Shown here piece after piece: positions 18,748-27,363 of a DNA stretch of 64,000 nucleotides. The DNA is taken from NCBI RefSeq assembly GCF_001510895.1, contig NZ_LPWA01000100.1, positions 1 through 64,000 on the forward strand. The letters are read 5' to 3'. A program made the position numbers and the translations under genes. The stretch's first letter is position 1; every line of letters starts with the position of its first letter. The notes beneath the pieces are model-generated. The model was not told the DNA's origin. It made no database searches and was given only the letters and a program-made list of their open reading frames with translations. The stretch comes from Mesorhizobium loti (GTDB lineage: Bacteria > Pseudomonadota > Alphaproteobacteria > Rhizobiales > Rhizobiaceae).

Positions 18748-19104
18748 CACCGCGTGGTGACTGGACCGATATGCGAGGGACCGCATTCCGCACCCGCGCA
18801 TTCCTCTACGGAACCACCGCTCGCACAAATTCGGCCTCGAACATTTGGCCGCTGCCCTCCCAGGTACTTGCCAGTCAGCACGCTCATTGCGAGCGGCGGC
18901 TGCGGCAGGAAGCCCGGAACGGCAGTTAAATGATGAACGACCAAGGGAGGCAGCGGTCGCCACGTGACTTGATGCAGCAGTCGAACCCTTTGCAGCACCA
19001 GAGCTAATGGGGGCTCGTGACCCTTCTTGATTCTTTCCTGCACCACTCGTGTGCCGTCGACGGTCAGATTTTCGTCAATTGATAGTTCTCTAATGCAGCA
19101 CGAC
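18748..19104. other. Degenerate stretch behind a nod box
   Basis: Nothing I can recognise as a gene. On the minus strand a 122-codon frame (18738-19106) begins with a TTG inside the nod box and has no start signal or family resemblance. The nod box at 19105-19162 points into this stretch, so it may be the remains of a NodD-controlled gene. Confidence 0.4.
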
Positions 19105-19162
19105 AATCAATTCGCAAAATCGATTGTTTGGATAACGCGCATCTACGCTATCAATTTGGATA
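19105..19162 (-). promoter_or_regulatory. Nod box pointing toward the 3' end of nodD
   Basis: The minus strand reads ATCCAAATTGATAGCGTAGA then TGCGCGTT and ATCCAAACAATCGATTTTGC, which fits the nod box consensus very well in its second half (ATCCAAACAATCGATTTTACC). It is the strongest of three nod boxes in this window. Downstream (leftward) there is no intact gene before nodD, and upstream lies the 3' end of rlxS, so it is an orphan promoter element. Confidence 0.75.
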
Positions 19163-19228
19163 TAGGCCGTTGGCCGCGTCTAGGGTTTACAGTGCACACT
19201 GAGAAATGCGTTGACTGCACAGCGAGGT

Positions 19229-21199
19229 TCAAGACACGCTCGGCCCGCTCCTTTGCCGCCCAATGGTCCAGGAAATCCTCTCCGCCCGGACAAGCCCGGA
19301 AACCTCTTTGCCAACGTGGCGGTCGAGCACCGGTCGCCATGGCACCAGCGTGAACTCTCGCGAGTTCTCGATGACCGCATACTTTCCGCTGGCAAGTTCA
19401 ACCGATCGGCGCAACGTGCCCTCTACCAGACGTCCAGGCTTTGCTTCGGAATACGCGAGTCCAAGTTCGTCTGAGAGCTGACCGGCAACACGGTTGAGTT
19501 CACGTTGGCGCAGGATCGAAATCATGTTGGCACGATAGACGATCCGGTCCTGCTCTCCACGGGCGAGATCTTGCGCGATCAGCCACTGTCGCCTGCGAGA
19601 TAGCGCCTCCCGCACCTCGCGCCCGAAGCCGGATCCGCGCAAGGCCTCCGGCCCTTCGGAAACCAATTCGTGGTCGATCCAGGTGGCGCCATCAAAACTG
19701 ACCTGCTGCTCCAGCGTCAATGAGGAGAGCTTGTCGACAACGACAGGCTCGGCCCTCGCCCGCTGACGCTCATAGTCCGCGACGTGGTCGAGATGATCGG
19801 GCGCGATGGCCCAGGTACCGTCCGGCTGGCGCTCCACGCCCTCGGTGGCGCGCCGGATCGCCTCCAGCCGACGGACATGCGTTTCAGCAAAGCGCTCCGT
19901 AGCGGATGGATCGTGCTTCAGATGAATGTCGATGCTGTAGCGACCATCGTGGGCGGCGGCGATCCCGGCTATCGTTCGGTCAACCTGCCTCGGCTCTGTG
20001 TTCCTTGGTGCGACACGCACGATGCAGCCGTCCGGAGTAGGTTCTGTAGCCTCGCCCTTGCCGATGTCGAAATAGTGGGTTCTGCCGTCGACACCATCGA
20101 CGACGAGGTAATGCCGGTCGTTGATCTCGTCAGCCAGGCCGCGAGCGACCACGCGACCAACGACAGGTGGAGTCTCCTGTCCCGGCCGATCGTGGACGAC
20201 ATAATCGCCGGCACTGCGCAGCAGGCCCTTACCGGTCAGCTCGCGGTGCATGGTCTTGATGATATCGCCGCGCTCGCCGATGCGACGGAGCGTTGCTTCA
20301 AGTTCATTGTCCAGGCGCCAGCGGCCCGGACCGACCTTCTCAGCCAGGCCCATCCGCTCGAGCTTGCGCAGTCGACCCTGGTGCAGCGTCTGCCGAAACG
20401 CGTCGCGGCTGGCCGGCAAGACATGCCCGTCCTCGTCGCGCATGCTGAGCAGCCGCCGGTCGATGCCGGTGAAGCGTTCCTGTTCCATCTCGTGCCGTAA
20501 GCGCTGCTCGATCTCGCGGTCGGTGCGCGGGCCGAGGTCGAGGCTGACCAGTTCGGCCGCGCGCTCCCGCAAACCCGATGAGATGTAGTCCCGAGCGATG
20601 ACCAGATTTTCGCCGCGATCATCCTTGCCGCGGACGATGATATGGGTGTGCGGATTGCCCGTGTTGAAATGGTCGACGGCGACCCAGTCGAGCTTCGTGC
20701 CGAGGTCTCTTTCCATCTGCGCCATGAGGCGACGGGTCAGCGGCTTGAGGTCGTCATACTCGATGCCGTCCTCGGGTGCGACGATGAAGCGGAACTGATG
20801 CCGGTCGCCGCCCGCACGTTCGAGGAAGGCCTTGCCGTCGACCCGGTCGCTGTCGACCCCGTAGAGCGCGCCAGGCTCGCCCTCGCGGGTGACGCCGTCG
20901 CGCTGGAGATAGCGCAGGTGCGCACGCGCCCCGTCGACGCCCTTTCCGGCCAGCTTGACGACACGCGCCTTAACGACGACGCGACGCTGCCGGAAGGCCG
21001 CATGGCGATCGCGCGATCCGAGGATCGCGGCAGCCGCGCCGCCGCGCCCTGTCCGGCTTCCTGTGAAGCGGCCACCCTGACCGGCACTGCCGCCAGCCCG
21101 GTTGATCGCGGCGCGGACCTGACCGGCGTAGCGCTTGCCGGCCTTCGAGCCGCGCGATCCGATCTTGCCGAGCCTCGGCCTGAATTCATCATCTTGCAT
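19229..21199 (-). CDS. rlxS: RlxS, conjugative relaxase (DUF3363)
   Basis: Relaxase that nicks the origin of transfer and pilots the strand into the recipient. The 656 residues begin with a basic Gly/Arg-rich region; the nuclease domain has RAHLRYLQRDG and the metal-binding His motif NTGNPHTHIIVRG (about residues 190-200). The C-terminal half is the DUF3363 domain (DRHYLVVDGVDGRTHYFDIG, then ERISWTIGR near the end). In ICEMlSymR7A the homologue RlxS is the ICE relaxase. It is transcribed away from a 375 bp gene-free stretch that is the best candidate for the origin of transfer. Confidence 0.93.
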   Translation of the reverse strand: MQDDEFRPRLGKIGSRGSKAGKRYAGQVRAAINRAGGSAGQGGRFTGSRTGRGGAAAAILGSRDRHAAFRQRRVVVKARVVKLAGKGVDGARAHLRYLQRDGVTREGEPGALYGVDSDRVDGKAFLERAGGDRHQFRFIVAPEDGIEYDDLKPLTRRLMAQMERDLGTKLDWVAVDHFNTGNPHTHIIVRGKDDRGENLVIARDYISSGLRERAAELVSLDLGPRTDREIEQRLRHEMEQERFTGIDRRLLSMRDEDGHVLPASRDAFRQTLHQGRLRKLERMGLAEKVGPGRWRLDNELEATLRRIGERGDIIKTMHRELTGKGLLRSAGDYVVHDRPGQETPPVVGRVVARGLADEINDRHYLVVDGVDGRTHYFDIGKGEATEPTPDGCIVRVAPRNTEPRQVDRTIAGIAAAHDGRYSIDIHLKHDPSATERFAETHVRRLEAIRRATEGVERQPDGTWAIAPDHLDHVADYERQRARAEPVVVDKLSSLTLEQQVSFDGATWIDHELVSEGPEALRGSGFGREVREALSRRRQWLIAQDLARGEQDRIVYRANMISILRQRELNRVAGQLSDELGLAYSEAKPGRLVEGTLRRSVELASGKYAVIENSREFTLVPWRPVLDRHVGKEVSGLVRAERISWTIGRQRSGPSVS

Positions 21200-21574
21200 C
21201 GCAGCCTCCTACGGATTTGCTGCAAAATCAGAGACTTGCGTGTAAGACCCTCCCGGCGCTGGAGAGTGCCTCCGGAAGAAACGATGTGCAGACAAAGACT
21301 TAGCCGCCTCTTGGAGGCGGTACCTTTATCTTGCCTTTACCAATTAGACCTCTATCTACCTGCAACAATTCATCAATATCAACCGTTCAAATCAGGCTCC
21401 ATCGTAGTAAAGACGGCATGATTCATTTCAGTCGTACATAAGCCAAGCTCACGGGCGGATTGTTGCCTCCGGCGGTCCATACGCTGCTTCGCGCCACCGA
21501 AAACGGCCGCGCGATCCGATTCCGCGGTGGCGACATAGGACGAGAGGCGGCGGATGCCGCCTCTCGTCTCGACT
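21200..21574. other. Intergenic region, candidate origin of transfer
   Basis: Gene-free stretch directly upstream of rlxS. It holds an inverted repeat ccgcctcttggaggcgg at 21305-21321 followed by an AT-richer tract (21322-21420), the usual makeup of a relaxase nick region. At 21544-21563 there is a second, perfect hairpin (gaggcggc, four-base loop, gccgcctc) just after the end of the next gene, which looks like a terminator. The oriT assignment rests on position and structure only. Confidence 0.4.
21544..21563 (-). terminator. Hairpin after the small ICE gene
   Basis: Perfect eight-base-pair stem (gaggcggc/gccgcctc) with a ggat loop, located eleven bases downstream of the stop of the gene at 21575-21904 on the minus strand. 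A U-tract is lacking, so efficiency as an intrinsic terminator is uncertain. Confidence 0.5.
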
Positions 21575-21904
21575 TTAGTCGCGGTCCCGATCCTTAAGCT
21601 CCCGGATCACCGCCTTGAGCTCATAGTCGCCGATCTTGGTGCGGCGTTGCGCGACCAGGATGCTGACGGCCGTCTCGTTCGCCTCGATCGCCCGGATCGC
21701 GTCCTCCATGTCGGCATACGGCCGGAGGTTTTCGATTGCGATGACGTCGCCGTTCTCGTCGTAGCCGCCGTGGAGATACATCGGCGCCCGATTCAGGCGC
21801 GAAAGCGCCCACTCCGCCTCGCGTATGAGCAGGAAGCCCAGCTTGCGCTGCCGCCAGTATTCTGCGCTGCCGCCGTCGATGGTGACGATGTTGCGATGTG
21901 TCAT
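21575..21904 (-). CDS. Small conserved ICE protein of unknown function
   Basis: A 109-residue protein starting at the ATG at 21904 (MTHRNIVTIDGGSAEYWRQR), preceded by a GAAAGGAG. It is hydrophilic, without signal peptide or known motif. The middle segment EAEWALSRLNRAPMYLHGGY and the end KIGDYELKAVIRELKDRDRD suggest a helical protein. Genes of this kind commonly lie between rlxS and the transglycosylase/traF genes of rhizobial ICEs; a role in DNA processing or mobilisation is only inferred from that position. Confidence 0.7.
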   Translation of the reverse strand: MTHRNIVTIDGGSAEYWRQRKLGFLLIREAEWALSRLNRAPMYLHGGYDENGDVIAIENLRPYADMEDAIRAIEANETAVSILVAQRRTKIGDYELKAVIRELKDRDRD

Positions 21905-22309
21905 GGAAATCTCCTTTCGTTCTCTGACGGAAGGAGCCCGCACCGGCGCATCGAGGGGTCAAGGATCGCTTTAGCGACCGCAACGCGGCGTGCGGGGGAG
22001 CCGATTTTGTCGGCGGGCGCCGGCAAATTGGGGGGACCGCGCGTCCTTGACGCCGGAGAGGCGGTGCCACAATGGGCAGTCAGAGAGAGATAACCCACGG
22101 CCCCGACCGGGGCCGTGTCCGTATCCGGCGACCAGCCGGTCCTGCGCCCTCCCACCACGTCAACGGCTGCGATCCCGCACCGGCGGCGCAGCGCCGCGAG
22201 ACGATCGTCACGCGGATGCGCCCAAACCGCGTAACGGCGCGCGCCCATCTGGCGCTAGTTCAAGGGAGGGCAATGCGACCCCCGCCCGACCCGCCCCAGC
22301 ACCTCGCCC
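21905..22309. other. GC-rich gene-free stretch
   Basis: Open frames exist on both strands because of high GC content, but none has a ribosome-binding site or recognisable product. It is the leader of the small gene at 21575-21904 on one side and the 3' flank of the transglycosylase gene on the other. Confidence 0.4.
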
Positions 22310-22995
22310 TCACCTGCCGCCCGGCCGCGCTGATCCCGCTGGCGCAGACCCGAGCGGCGCCAGAATTCCGCCGCTCGAACCGCCCCCGGAGGCGCCATCT
22401 TTCAGGAAAAACAATTCGCGCCCGGAGGAGATTTTCGACGCCTTCGGCGGTCGAGATTTGCCCTTGAATGCATCCATATCTGCCGCCGAAACCCCGGTCG
22501 CCTTAAGCTGCTTGAGGTACAAACCGTCTCTCTCGGCAGCGGCTTCCCGCGTTCCAGATGCGCCTCATAGCGATCAGGCCCGGCGTTGTAGGCGGCGAAC
22601 AGGCCCGGGAAGCCGAAGCGGTCATACATGGCGCGCAGATAGGCTGTACCGGCCAAAATGTTGTCGCGCGGATTGTGCGGCTCGGCTCCGAGATCATGCT
22701 CGACGCGCAGTTCCGCATAGGTGTCGGGCATCACCTGCATGAGCCCAATCGCACCGGCGCGGGAGGTAATCGGCCGACCGTTGAGCATGGTCTGCCCACG
22801 GCTTTCGGCATCCATGACGGCATAAATCCAGGACTGTGGAACACTGAAGCGCTGGCTTGCCTCGGCAACGAACTCTTGCCATCTTGCCAGCTGCGGACCT
22901 TGGGAGATGACGGCCGGCTGCGCGCCGGTCGCGGCGGAACAGGCGCATGGTGCGATCGATACCATGCCGAGCATCAGCAGGGTTACTCGGTCCAT
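22310..22995 (-). pseudogene. Lytic transglycosylase, VirB1-like (one apparent frameshift)
   Basis: Peptidoglycan-cutting enzyme that opens the wall for the conjugation channel. The ATG at 22995 gives a signal peptide (TLLMLGMVSIAPCACSA) and an SLT domain: WIYAVMDAESRGQ with the catalytic Glu, SRAGAIGLMQVMPDTYAEL, and FAAYNAGPDRYEAHLERG. After PLPRET the frame breaks; adding one base near 22528 continues into YLKQLKATGVSAADMDAF and a Gly-rich tail ending at 22310. The start lies inside the end of traF, indicating coupling. Confidence 0.85.
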
Positions 22996-23531
22996 AGCGG
23001 CACGAGCCTCCCGATGATATTGGCGGCCGGCACCGGCCCGAAATAACGGCTGTCGAAGGAGCCTGGCGCTTCGCCATTGATCAGGAAGACCTCGTCGCCG
23101 GTAAGCGCCCGGCATTCGTTCCACCACGGCAAGGTTCGGCCTTGCGTGTCGACCGGAACGCGGCGGGCGACGATCTCGCCGCCGATGATGATGGCGTCAT
23201 TGAAGGCACAGACATGCTCGCCAGGCAGTGCCACGATACGCTTCACCAGCGGCACGTTGCGGGGCAGATAGCCGCGTTGGTCGGCGAGCTGAGCGACCAT
23301 TTTCGGTATGCGGACCAGCACGAAATCGCCGGCGCGAGCGGCACCAAGGCCAAGGCCATAGAGTCCGATTGGCGCGCTGGCCGAAGCGTTCCAGACCAGT
23401 ATCGGGGCCGGCTTGGCGAATGCGGCGAAGGCGATCAGGCCAAGGCCGATGCTTGCCGCGGCAAGCGTCTTGCGCGCGCGAACACGCCGCAAACGGCTGC
23501 CGATCAGATGGAGGGAAGGCCGCGCGATCAT
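22983..23531 (-). CDS. traF: TraF, S26-family conjugative signal peptidase
   Basis: Serine peptidase that matures and cyclises the TrbC pilin. It has 182 residues: one N-terminal membrane segment (about 22-42), the catalytic Ser in NASASAPIGLY (about residue 51), the catalytic Lys in VPLVKRIVALPGE (about 97), and the LTGDEVFLINGEAPGSFDSRYFGP box. The start overlaps the rdfS stop by four bases (ATGA), and the end overlaps the transglycosylase start. The rdfS-traF arrangement is the same as described for ICEMlSymR7A. Confidence 0.93.
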   Translation of the reverse strand: MIARPSLHLIGSRLRRVRARKTLAAASIGLGLIAFAAFAKPAPILVWNASASAPIGLYGLGLGAARAGDFVLVRIPKMVAQLADQRGYLPRNVPLVKRIVALPGEHVCAFNDAIIIGGEIVARRVPVDTQGRTLPWWNECRALTGDEVFLINGEAPGSFDSRYFGPVPAANIIGRLVPLWTE

Positions 23532-23773
23532 GGCCGGCCTCCGCGATTGTCATCGGCGTCGGAGCCCTTCGGCTGGCCCTTCGACCAGGCGTCGAGCTCG
23601 TCGATGTGGTAGCGGACGAAGCGGCCGTGCTTGCGAAATTGCGGGCCGCCGCCCTTGAGCCGCATCTTTTCCAAGGTGCGCTGGGACAGCCCGACATAGA
23701 AGGCGGCCTGCGCGGTGTTGAGGAACGGGCTGCCCTTCTTGGCGCGAGCGGCGCGCTCGTTTTCGTCGTCCAT
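23528..23773 (-). CDS. rdfS: RdfS-like recombination directionality factor
   Basis: Small excisionase-type DNA-binding protein of 81 residues. A winged helix-turn-helix of the AlpA/HTH_17 type occupies residues 18-65: SPFLNTAQAAFYVGLSQRTL, KMRLKGGGPQFRKHGRFVRY, HIDELDAW. The ATG at 23773 follows a weak GAG-rich site. In ICEMlSymR7A the gene cotranscribed with traF encodes RdfS, which drives ICE excision together with the integrase; position and sequence fit that role. No integrase gene lies in this window, so it would have to act with one encoded elsewhere on the element. Confidence 0.85.
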   Translation of the reverse strand: MDDENERAARAKKGSPFLNTAQAAFYVGLSQRTLEKMRLKGGGPQFRKHGRFVRYHIDELDAWSKGQPKGSDADDNRGGRP

Positions 23774-23945
23774 GATGATCCTCGTTTCGCGTATTCGAGA
23801 CGGCGGGGAGGATCGGCGAGCGGGAGCGCTTGCGGGACGGGCGAAGAGTCGGTTGGGAGTTTTCGCCGCCCCCCAAAGGCCGGCAATGTGCGGTCTAAGT
23901 TCGGCTGAAAGAGCCCCCGCGCCGGTGGCGCGGGGGCGTGACCGG

Positions 23946-24269
23946 TCAGTCGGCCGGGTTCCAGATGATGGCGAAGGTGTCGTCGTCATCCTGGCCGGCG
24001 GCGCGGCCGAGATTGGCGTAGAGTTTTCTCGGGCCAAACTCCGGCGCTGCGATCGACAGGCTCACATAGTCCTTGCCGGAAGCTTCGCCGATCCGGGTCC
24101 AGCCCGCACCCACCTCGACGCCTTGCGTGAGCACCCTGAAGTCCGGATGGTTGTCGGCGCTCTTTGACTGATTGGGCACGATGGCGATGTCGGCGCGGAC
24201 GCTGAGCGTCTTGAGCTGGCCCTTGTAGCCGCCATTGTCCTGCTTGGTGACGTATCCGATCGCGGTCAT
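23946..24269 (-). CDS. DUF736 family protein
   Basis: A 107-residue protein starting MTAIGYVTKQDNGGYKGQL, a typical DUF736 opening, and ending DTFAIIWNPAD. The ATG at 24269 has GGAG upstream (AAAAGGAGACTAAC). DUF736 genes are standard neighbours of traF/rdfS in alphaproteobacterial ICEs and plasmids; a single-strand-DNA or nucleic-acid-related role has been suggested but no activity is established. No odd features. Confidence 0.88.
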   Translation of the reverse strand: MTAIGYVTKQDNGGYKGQLKTLSVRADIAIVPNQSKSADNHPDFRVLTQGVEVGAGWTRIGEASGKDYVSLSIAAPEFGPRKLYANLGRAAGQDDDDTFAIIWNPAD

Positions 24270-24758
24270 GTTAGTCTCCTTTTGCTTGTCGCCGGGGACC
24301 ATTCCCCTGCGATGGCGGACCGTGATGGGCGCGTCCGGGCCGGCTGAACCTCAAAAGGCCGCAGCGGCAGCGGAGGACCCGAGCGGGCAGCTTTTTTGAA
24401 GCGAAGCGGGCGCGAGGAGCCGCCGCAGGCGGCGGGGAAAAAAGCTGCTGGCCGAGGGTTTCGGGCGGGCCGGATCCGCCCATAGGTCATCAAGCCAGCG
24501 GCAGGGGAATGGTCGTGGCACGAGCAAAAGGAGACGTCGCGAAGACGCGGTCGCGGCAGCCAGGCAGAAGTTAGGCGAGGACAGGTTTGCGGACGCTCCG
24601 GCGCCCGTGCCAGCGCCATCGTGCCCAGGCAGAAAGCGCCAGATTGCCACCACGGGGCCGGGTGTTTTCGAAAGTCCGTCGGCCGGTGCGGGCGGCTGAA
24701 GCCGGACCAGCGCTGCGGTCTACAGGAGACTTTGCCGAGCGATAAATGCAGCCCGATT
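24270..24758. other. Leader region with a long hairpin
   Basis: Gene-free. Between 24387 and 24448 a ten-base stem (gcagcttttt... with its complement aaaaaagctgc) encloses a second GC-rich stem (gccgccgcaggcggcgg), forming a large structured element upstream of the DUF736 gene. It could serve as a terminator for leftward transcription or as a recombination or replication signal. Confidence 0.45.
24388..24448. terminator. Long stem-loop with A/T-ended arms
   Basis: Arms cagctttttt (24388-24397) and aaaaaagctg (24438-24447 region) pair perfectly around an inner GC hairpin at 24419-24436. T-runs on both strands make it a plausible bidirectional terminator at the junction between the parB-end copy and DUF736. 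Confidence 0.45.
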
Positions 24759-25016
24759 GGCGGACGAGCGGCGACGTTGCAAACCTCGCCGCTCGCAATG
24801 CCCAAGGATCATTCAGACACGAACAGCGTCTGGATCTTCGACCACTGATGGCGGTGCGGAAGCCGCCGCGGGTCGTGTAGCTCGACACCGGGAACGCCAT
24901 CCAGCCGTCGACTTTTTGCCTGCCGTTTTCGCCGGAGAGAAAGTCGCGCACGATCTTCTTTTGCGTCTTCGCCTTCTCCGAAGAATTGCCGTCGGCGACG
25001 ACCCTGCCGCCAATTT
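24759..25016 (-). pseudogene. Second, decayed copy of the parB-like 3' end
   Basis: This ~258 bp segment is a diverged direct repeat of 30218-30493, the last codons and 3' flank of the parB-like gene. Shared stretches include gcccaaggatcattcagaca and the coding ends GENGRQ.VDGW, MAFPVSSYTTRGGFR and QTLFVSE. Compared with the functional copy it lacks 12 bases (one LPRW unit) and has frame breaks. It sits on the far side of the 25.2-30.1 kb cargo, as a displaced original 3' end would. Confidence 0.75.
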
Positions 25017-25226
25017 ACCCCGCCTATCGGTGAAGGTGGATCGGAAAGCATGCTCGCTAGCGCAGTGAAGGGCTGCGTGTCTAAGCGGCCGGCGCGACCC
25101 TTCTGGCGGACGTCGATATTGCCACCGCCTGCCTGCCGGAGGGTTCCTCATCTGGCCTGGCACATCGAAGCGAAAAGCTGTGAACGCGGCGAATGAGCAA
25201 GAGGTTCTACGTAAACAGTCTTGCCG

Positions 25227-26615
25227 TTATGACATGCCATTCGGCTCGAATTCTTGGCGCTTTAGCAGGAGCCTGACGCGCGTCATTGCGTCCTCGCGCT
25301 CGAAACTGAGCGACCCCTTATGGGCTTTGGCGACCTCGGACGCGATGGCGAGACCGAGCCCCGAGCCGGTTGAAGCCAGGCTTTTGGCAAATGGCCGCAG
25401 CAACTCGGATGGAGTGCCCTCAAAGCCTTTGCCGTCGTCTAGAACCTCGACCCAGGCTTCGTCTTCGCCGGCCCCGACAACGACCAGCAAACGGCTTGCG
25501 GCTCCGTGTCGGAGCGCATTGTCGATCAGGTTACCCAAGGCTTCCCGAAGGCTGATGACGTCTCCAGGGATAACTGGAGAAACGTCGGAAGGCTGGAACA
25601 CGATGTCGACTTCGCGCGGCAACGAGAGCGGCACGCCGGTGGCCAAGGTGGCTTTGGCGAAGGCGTTGAGGTCGATCGGTGCGAACTTGGCGGTATCGGC
25701 GCGATGAATGACCATCGCATGGTCGAGAAGTTGACCGGTCAAGCGCGCCAGTTCGTTGGCGCGCCCTCGGATGCGGTCAATGGTTTCGGGCGTGCGCCTG
25801 GAAGGCGGCATATTTGAAAGCACCTCCACTTGCGCATCGAGCGCGGCCAGCGGAGTTCGGATCTGATGCGCCGCGTCGGCGATGAAGCGCTGGGTCGCCG
25901 CCATGCGTTCCGACAGCCTGCGCATGAAGTCGTCGATCGATTGAACCAGGTTGCGTATCTCCAGCGGCGGACTGGCCTGTATCGGACGCAGGTCATCGGG
26001 TCGGCGCTGCGTGATTTCCTGCTCTATGCGCGTCAACGGCTTTAGGGCAAAACGCACCGCAAAGCCGACCGCGAGCAGAGCCAGAACGCTCATTGCACCG
26101 ATGATGAGGAACGCCTTGGCTGCAAGATTCCATGCCAGCGCGGTTCGCGCATTGACCGTTTGAGCGACGATGATTGTCGCCCATCCGCCCATCTGGGTGC
26201 CCTCGATCTGCCGTCCCAAGGTCGCGATCCTGACCCGCTGGCCCTGATAGCGACCATCCTCGATGACAACGCCTTGCCGAATTGCCGTCGGCTTGGCCCT
26301 GGACGAAAGGTCGTCGTAACCCGCGACGACCACGCCGCGAGGATCGACCACTTTGTAAAACACCATGTCGTAGGCAGAGAGGGTCGCGACCGCCGCCACA
26401 GGTGGGTCCAGCGCCACCACATCGCCCTGTAGGTACACATTCTCGGCGATCTGGATGGTTCCCCCGGCCAGAAGCCGGTCATAGGCCTGCTGCGCGGCCA
26501 GCGAGGTCGACTGCCATGCCAAGAACCCGAGCAGGATCGCGCCGCAGCCGAGCACCATCGTCAGCACGGCGATGATACGGGCATGCAGCGAGAGGCGCAA
26601 ATCACGTGGTGGCAA
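25227..26615 (-). CDS. Sensor histidine kinase, TctE-like
   Basis: Membrane sensor of about 462 residues. It has an N-terminal membrane helix (ARIIAVLTMVLGCGAILLGF), a periplasmic two-component sensor domain (IQIAENVYLQGDVVALDPPV), a second helix, HAMP, the H-box RFIADAAHQIRTPLAALDAQ, N-box ALGNLIDNALRHG and G-boxes VLDDGKGF and GSGLGLAIASEVAKAH. The likely start is the TTG at 26615, overlapping the response-regulator gene by 14 bases; there is no ATG nearby. TctDE systems control tricarboxylate uptake; here the adjacent divergent ABC importer is the probable target. Confidence 0.88.
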   Translation of the reverse strand: MPPRDLRLSLHARIIAVLTMVLGCGAILLGFLAWQSTSLAAQQAYDRLLAGGTIQIAENVYLQGDVVALDPPVAAVATLSAYDMVFYKVVDPRGVVVAGYDDLSSRAKPTAIRQGVVIEDGRYQGQRVRIATLGRQIEGTQMGGWATIIVAQTVNARTALAWNLAAKAFLIIGAMSVLALLAVGFAVRFALKPLTRIEQEITQRRPDDLRPIQASPPLEIRNLVQSIDDFMRRLSERMAATQRFIADAAHQIRTPLAALDAQVEVLSNMPPSRRTPETIDRIRGRANELARLTGQLLDHAMVIHRADTAKFAPIDLNAFAKATLATGVPLSLPREVDIVFQPSDVSPVIPGDVISLREALGNLIDNALRHGAASRLLVVVGAGEDEAWVEVLDDGKGFEGTPSELLRPFAKSLASTGSGLGLAIASEVAKAHKGSLSFEREDAMTRVRLLLKRQEFEPNGMS

Positions 26616-27267
26616 GTTGATATCCCAGCCCGCGCATCGTGCGGATTTCGATCGGGGCATCACCAAGCTTGCGTCGCAGGCGGGCGACAAACTGCTCGAT
26701 CGCGTTCGGACTTGGCTCTTGATCGAAGTTGAAGAGCTGCTCGATAAGCTCTTCCTTGGAGACGATGCGGTCGGGGCGGATGGCGAGTATCTCCAGCACT
26801 GTGAGTTCTCGGCGCGTGAGGTTGAGGGACCGGCCTGCGACCGATGCAACACGTCCGGCGCGGTCGATCACCAACGGGCCGACGCACAGCGTGTTGTCGG
26901 AAAGGCCGGTACTGCGGCGCAGGAGTGCCCGGGCACGAGCCTCGAGCTCGCGATAGTCAAAGGGCTTGATGAGATAGTCGTCCGCGCCTACGTCGAGTGC
27001 GCTGATGCGTTCATCGACGGCCGAACGCGCTGTTACAACCAGGACCGGTGTCGCTAATCGCCGAGCCCGCATTCCTTTGAGCACCTGGATGCCATCCTCG
27101 CCGGGCAAGGTGAGGTCGAGGATTACCAGGTCATAGGTCTGTACCGCCAAGAGCTCCACAGCGGTCTTGCCGTTCTTCTCCCAATCGACGGCGTGGCCGA
27201 TCTTTTCGAGCCGCATGACGATGGCTTCGGCGATATCGGCGGTGTCTTCAACGACGAGCACACGCAA
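26602..27267 (-). CDS. OmpR-family response regulator, TctD-like
   Basis: A 221-residue regulator: receiver domain with LVVEDTADIAEAIV, the phospho-acceptor Asp in YDLVILDLTLPGEDG (about residue 51), and Lys in DYLIKPFD; winged-helix domain with LNLTRRELTVLEIL and RTMRGLGYQL at the end. The start is the TTG at 27267 (TTG CGT GTG CTC), as in-frame extensions upstream cover the divergent promoter. It is divergent from the ABC importer at 27364, with ~97 bp between starts. Confidence 0.88.
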   Translation of the reverse strand: MRVLVVEDTADIAEAIVMRLEKIGHAVDWEKNGKTAVELLAVQTYDLVILDLTLPGEDGIQVLKGMRARRLATPVLVVTARSAVDERISALDVGADDYLIKPFDYRELEARARALLRRSTGLSDNTLCVGPLVIDRAGRVASVAGRSLNLTRRELTVLEILAIRPDRIVSKEELIEQLFNFDQEPSPNAIEQFVARLRRKLGDAPIEIRTMRGLGYQLATT

Positions 27268-27363
27268 GGTCCAGGCATCCTTAGCCGGAGTCAGGTGAGA
27301 GTCAGATTGGCGCGCTATTAACACACCGACACTGCAAGTGCACAGGCAAACTCGGGAGGACCG

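Noticed and set aside
18738..19106. NodD-controlled gene behind the orphan nod box
   Set aside because: The only open frame starts with TTG inside the nod box, lacks a ribosome site and resembles no nodulation protein.
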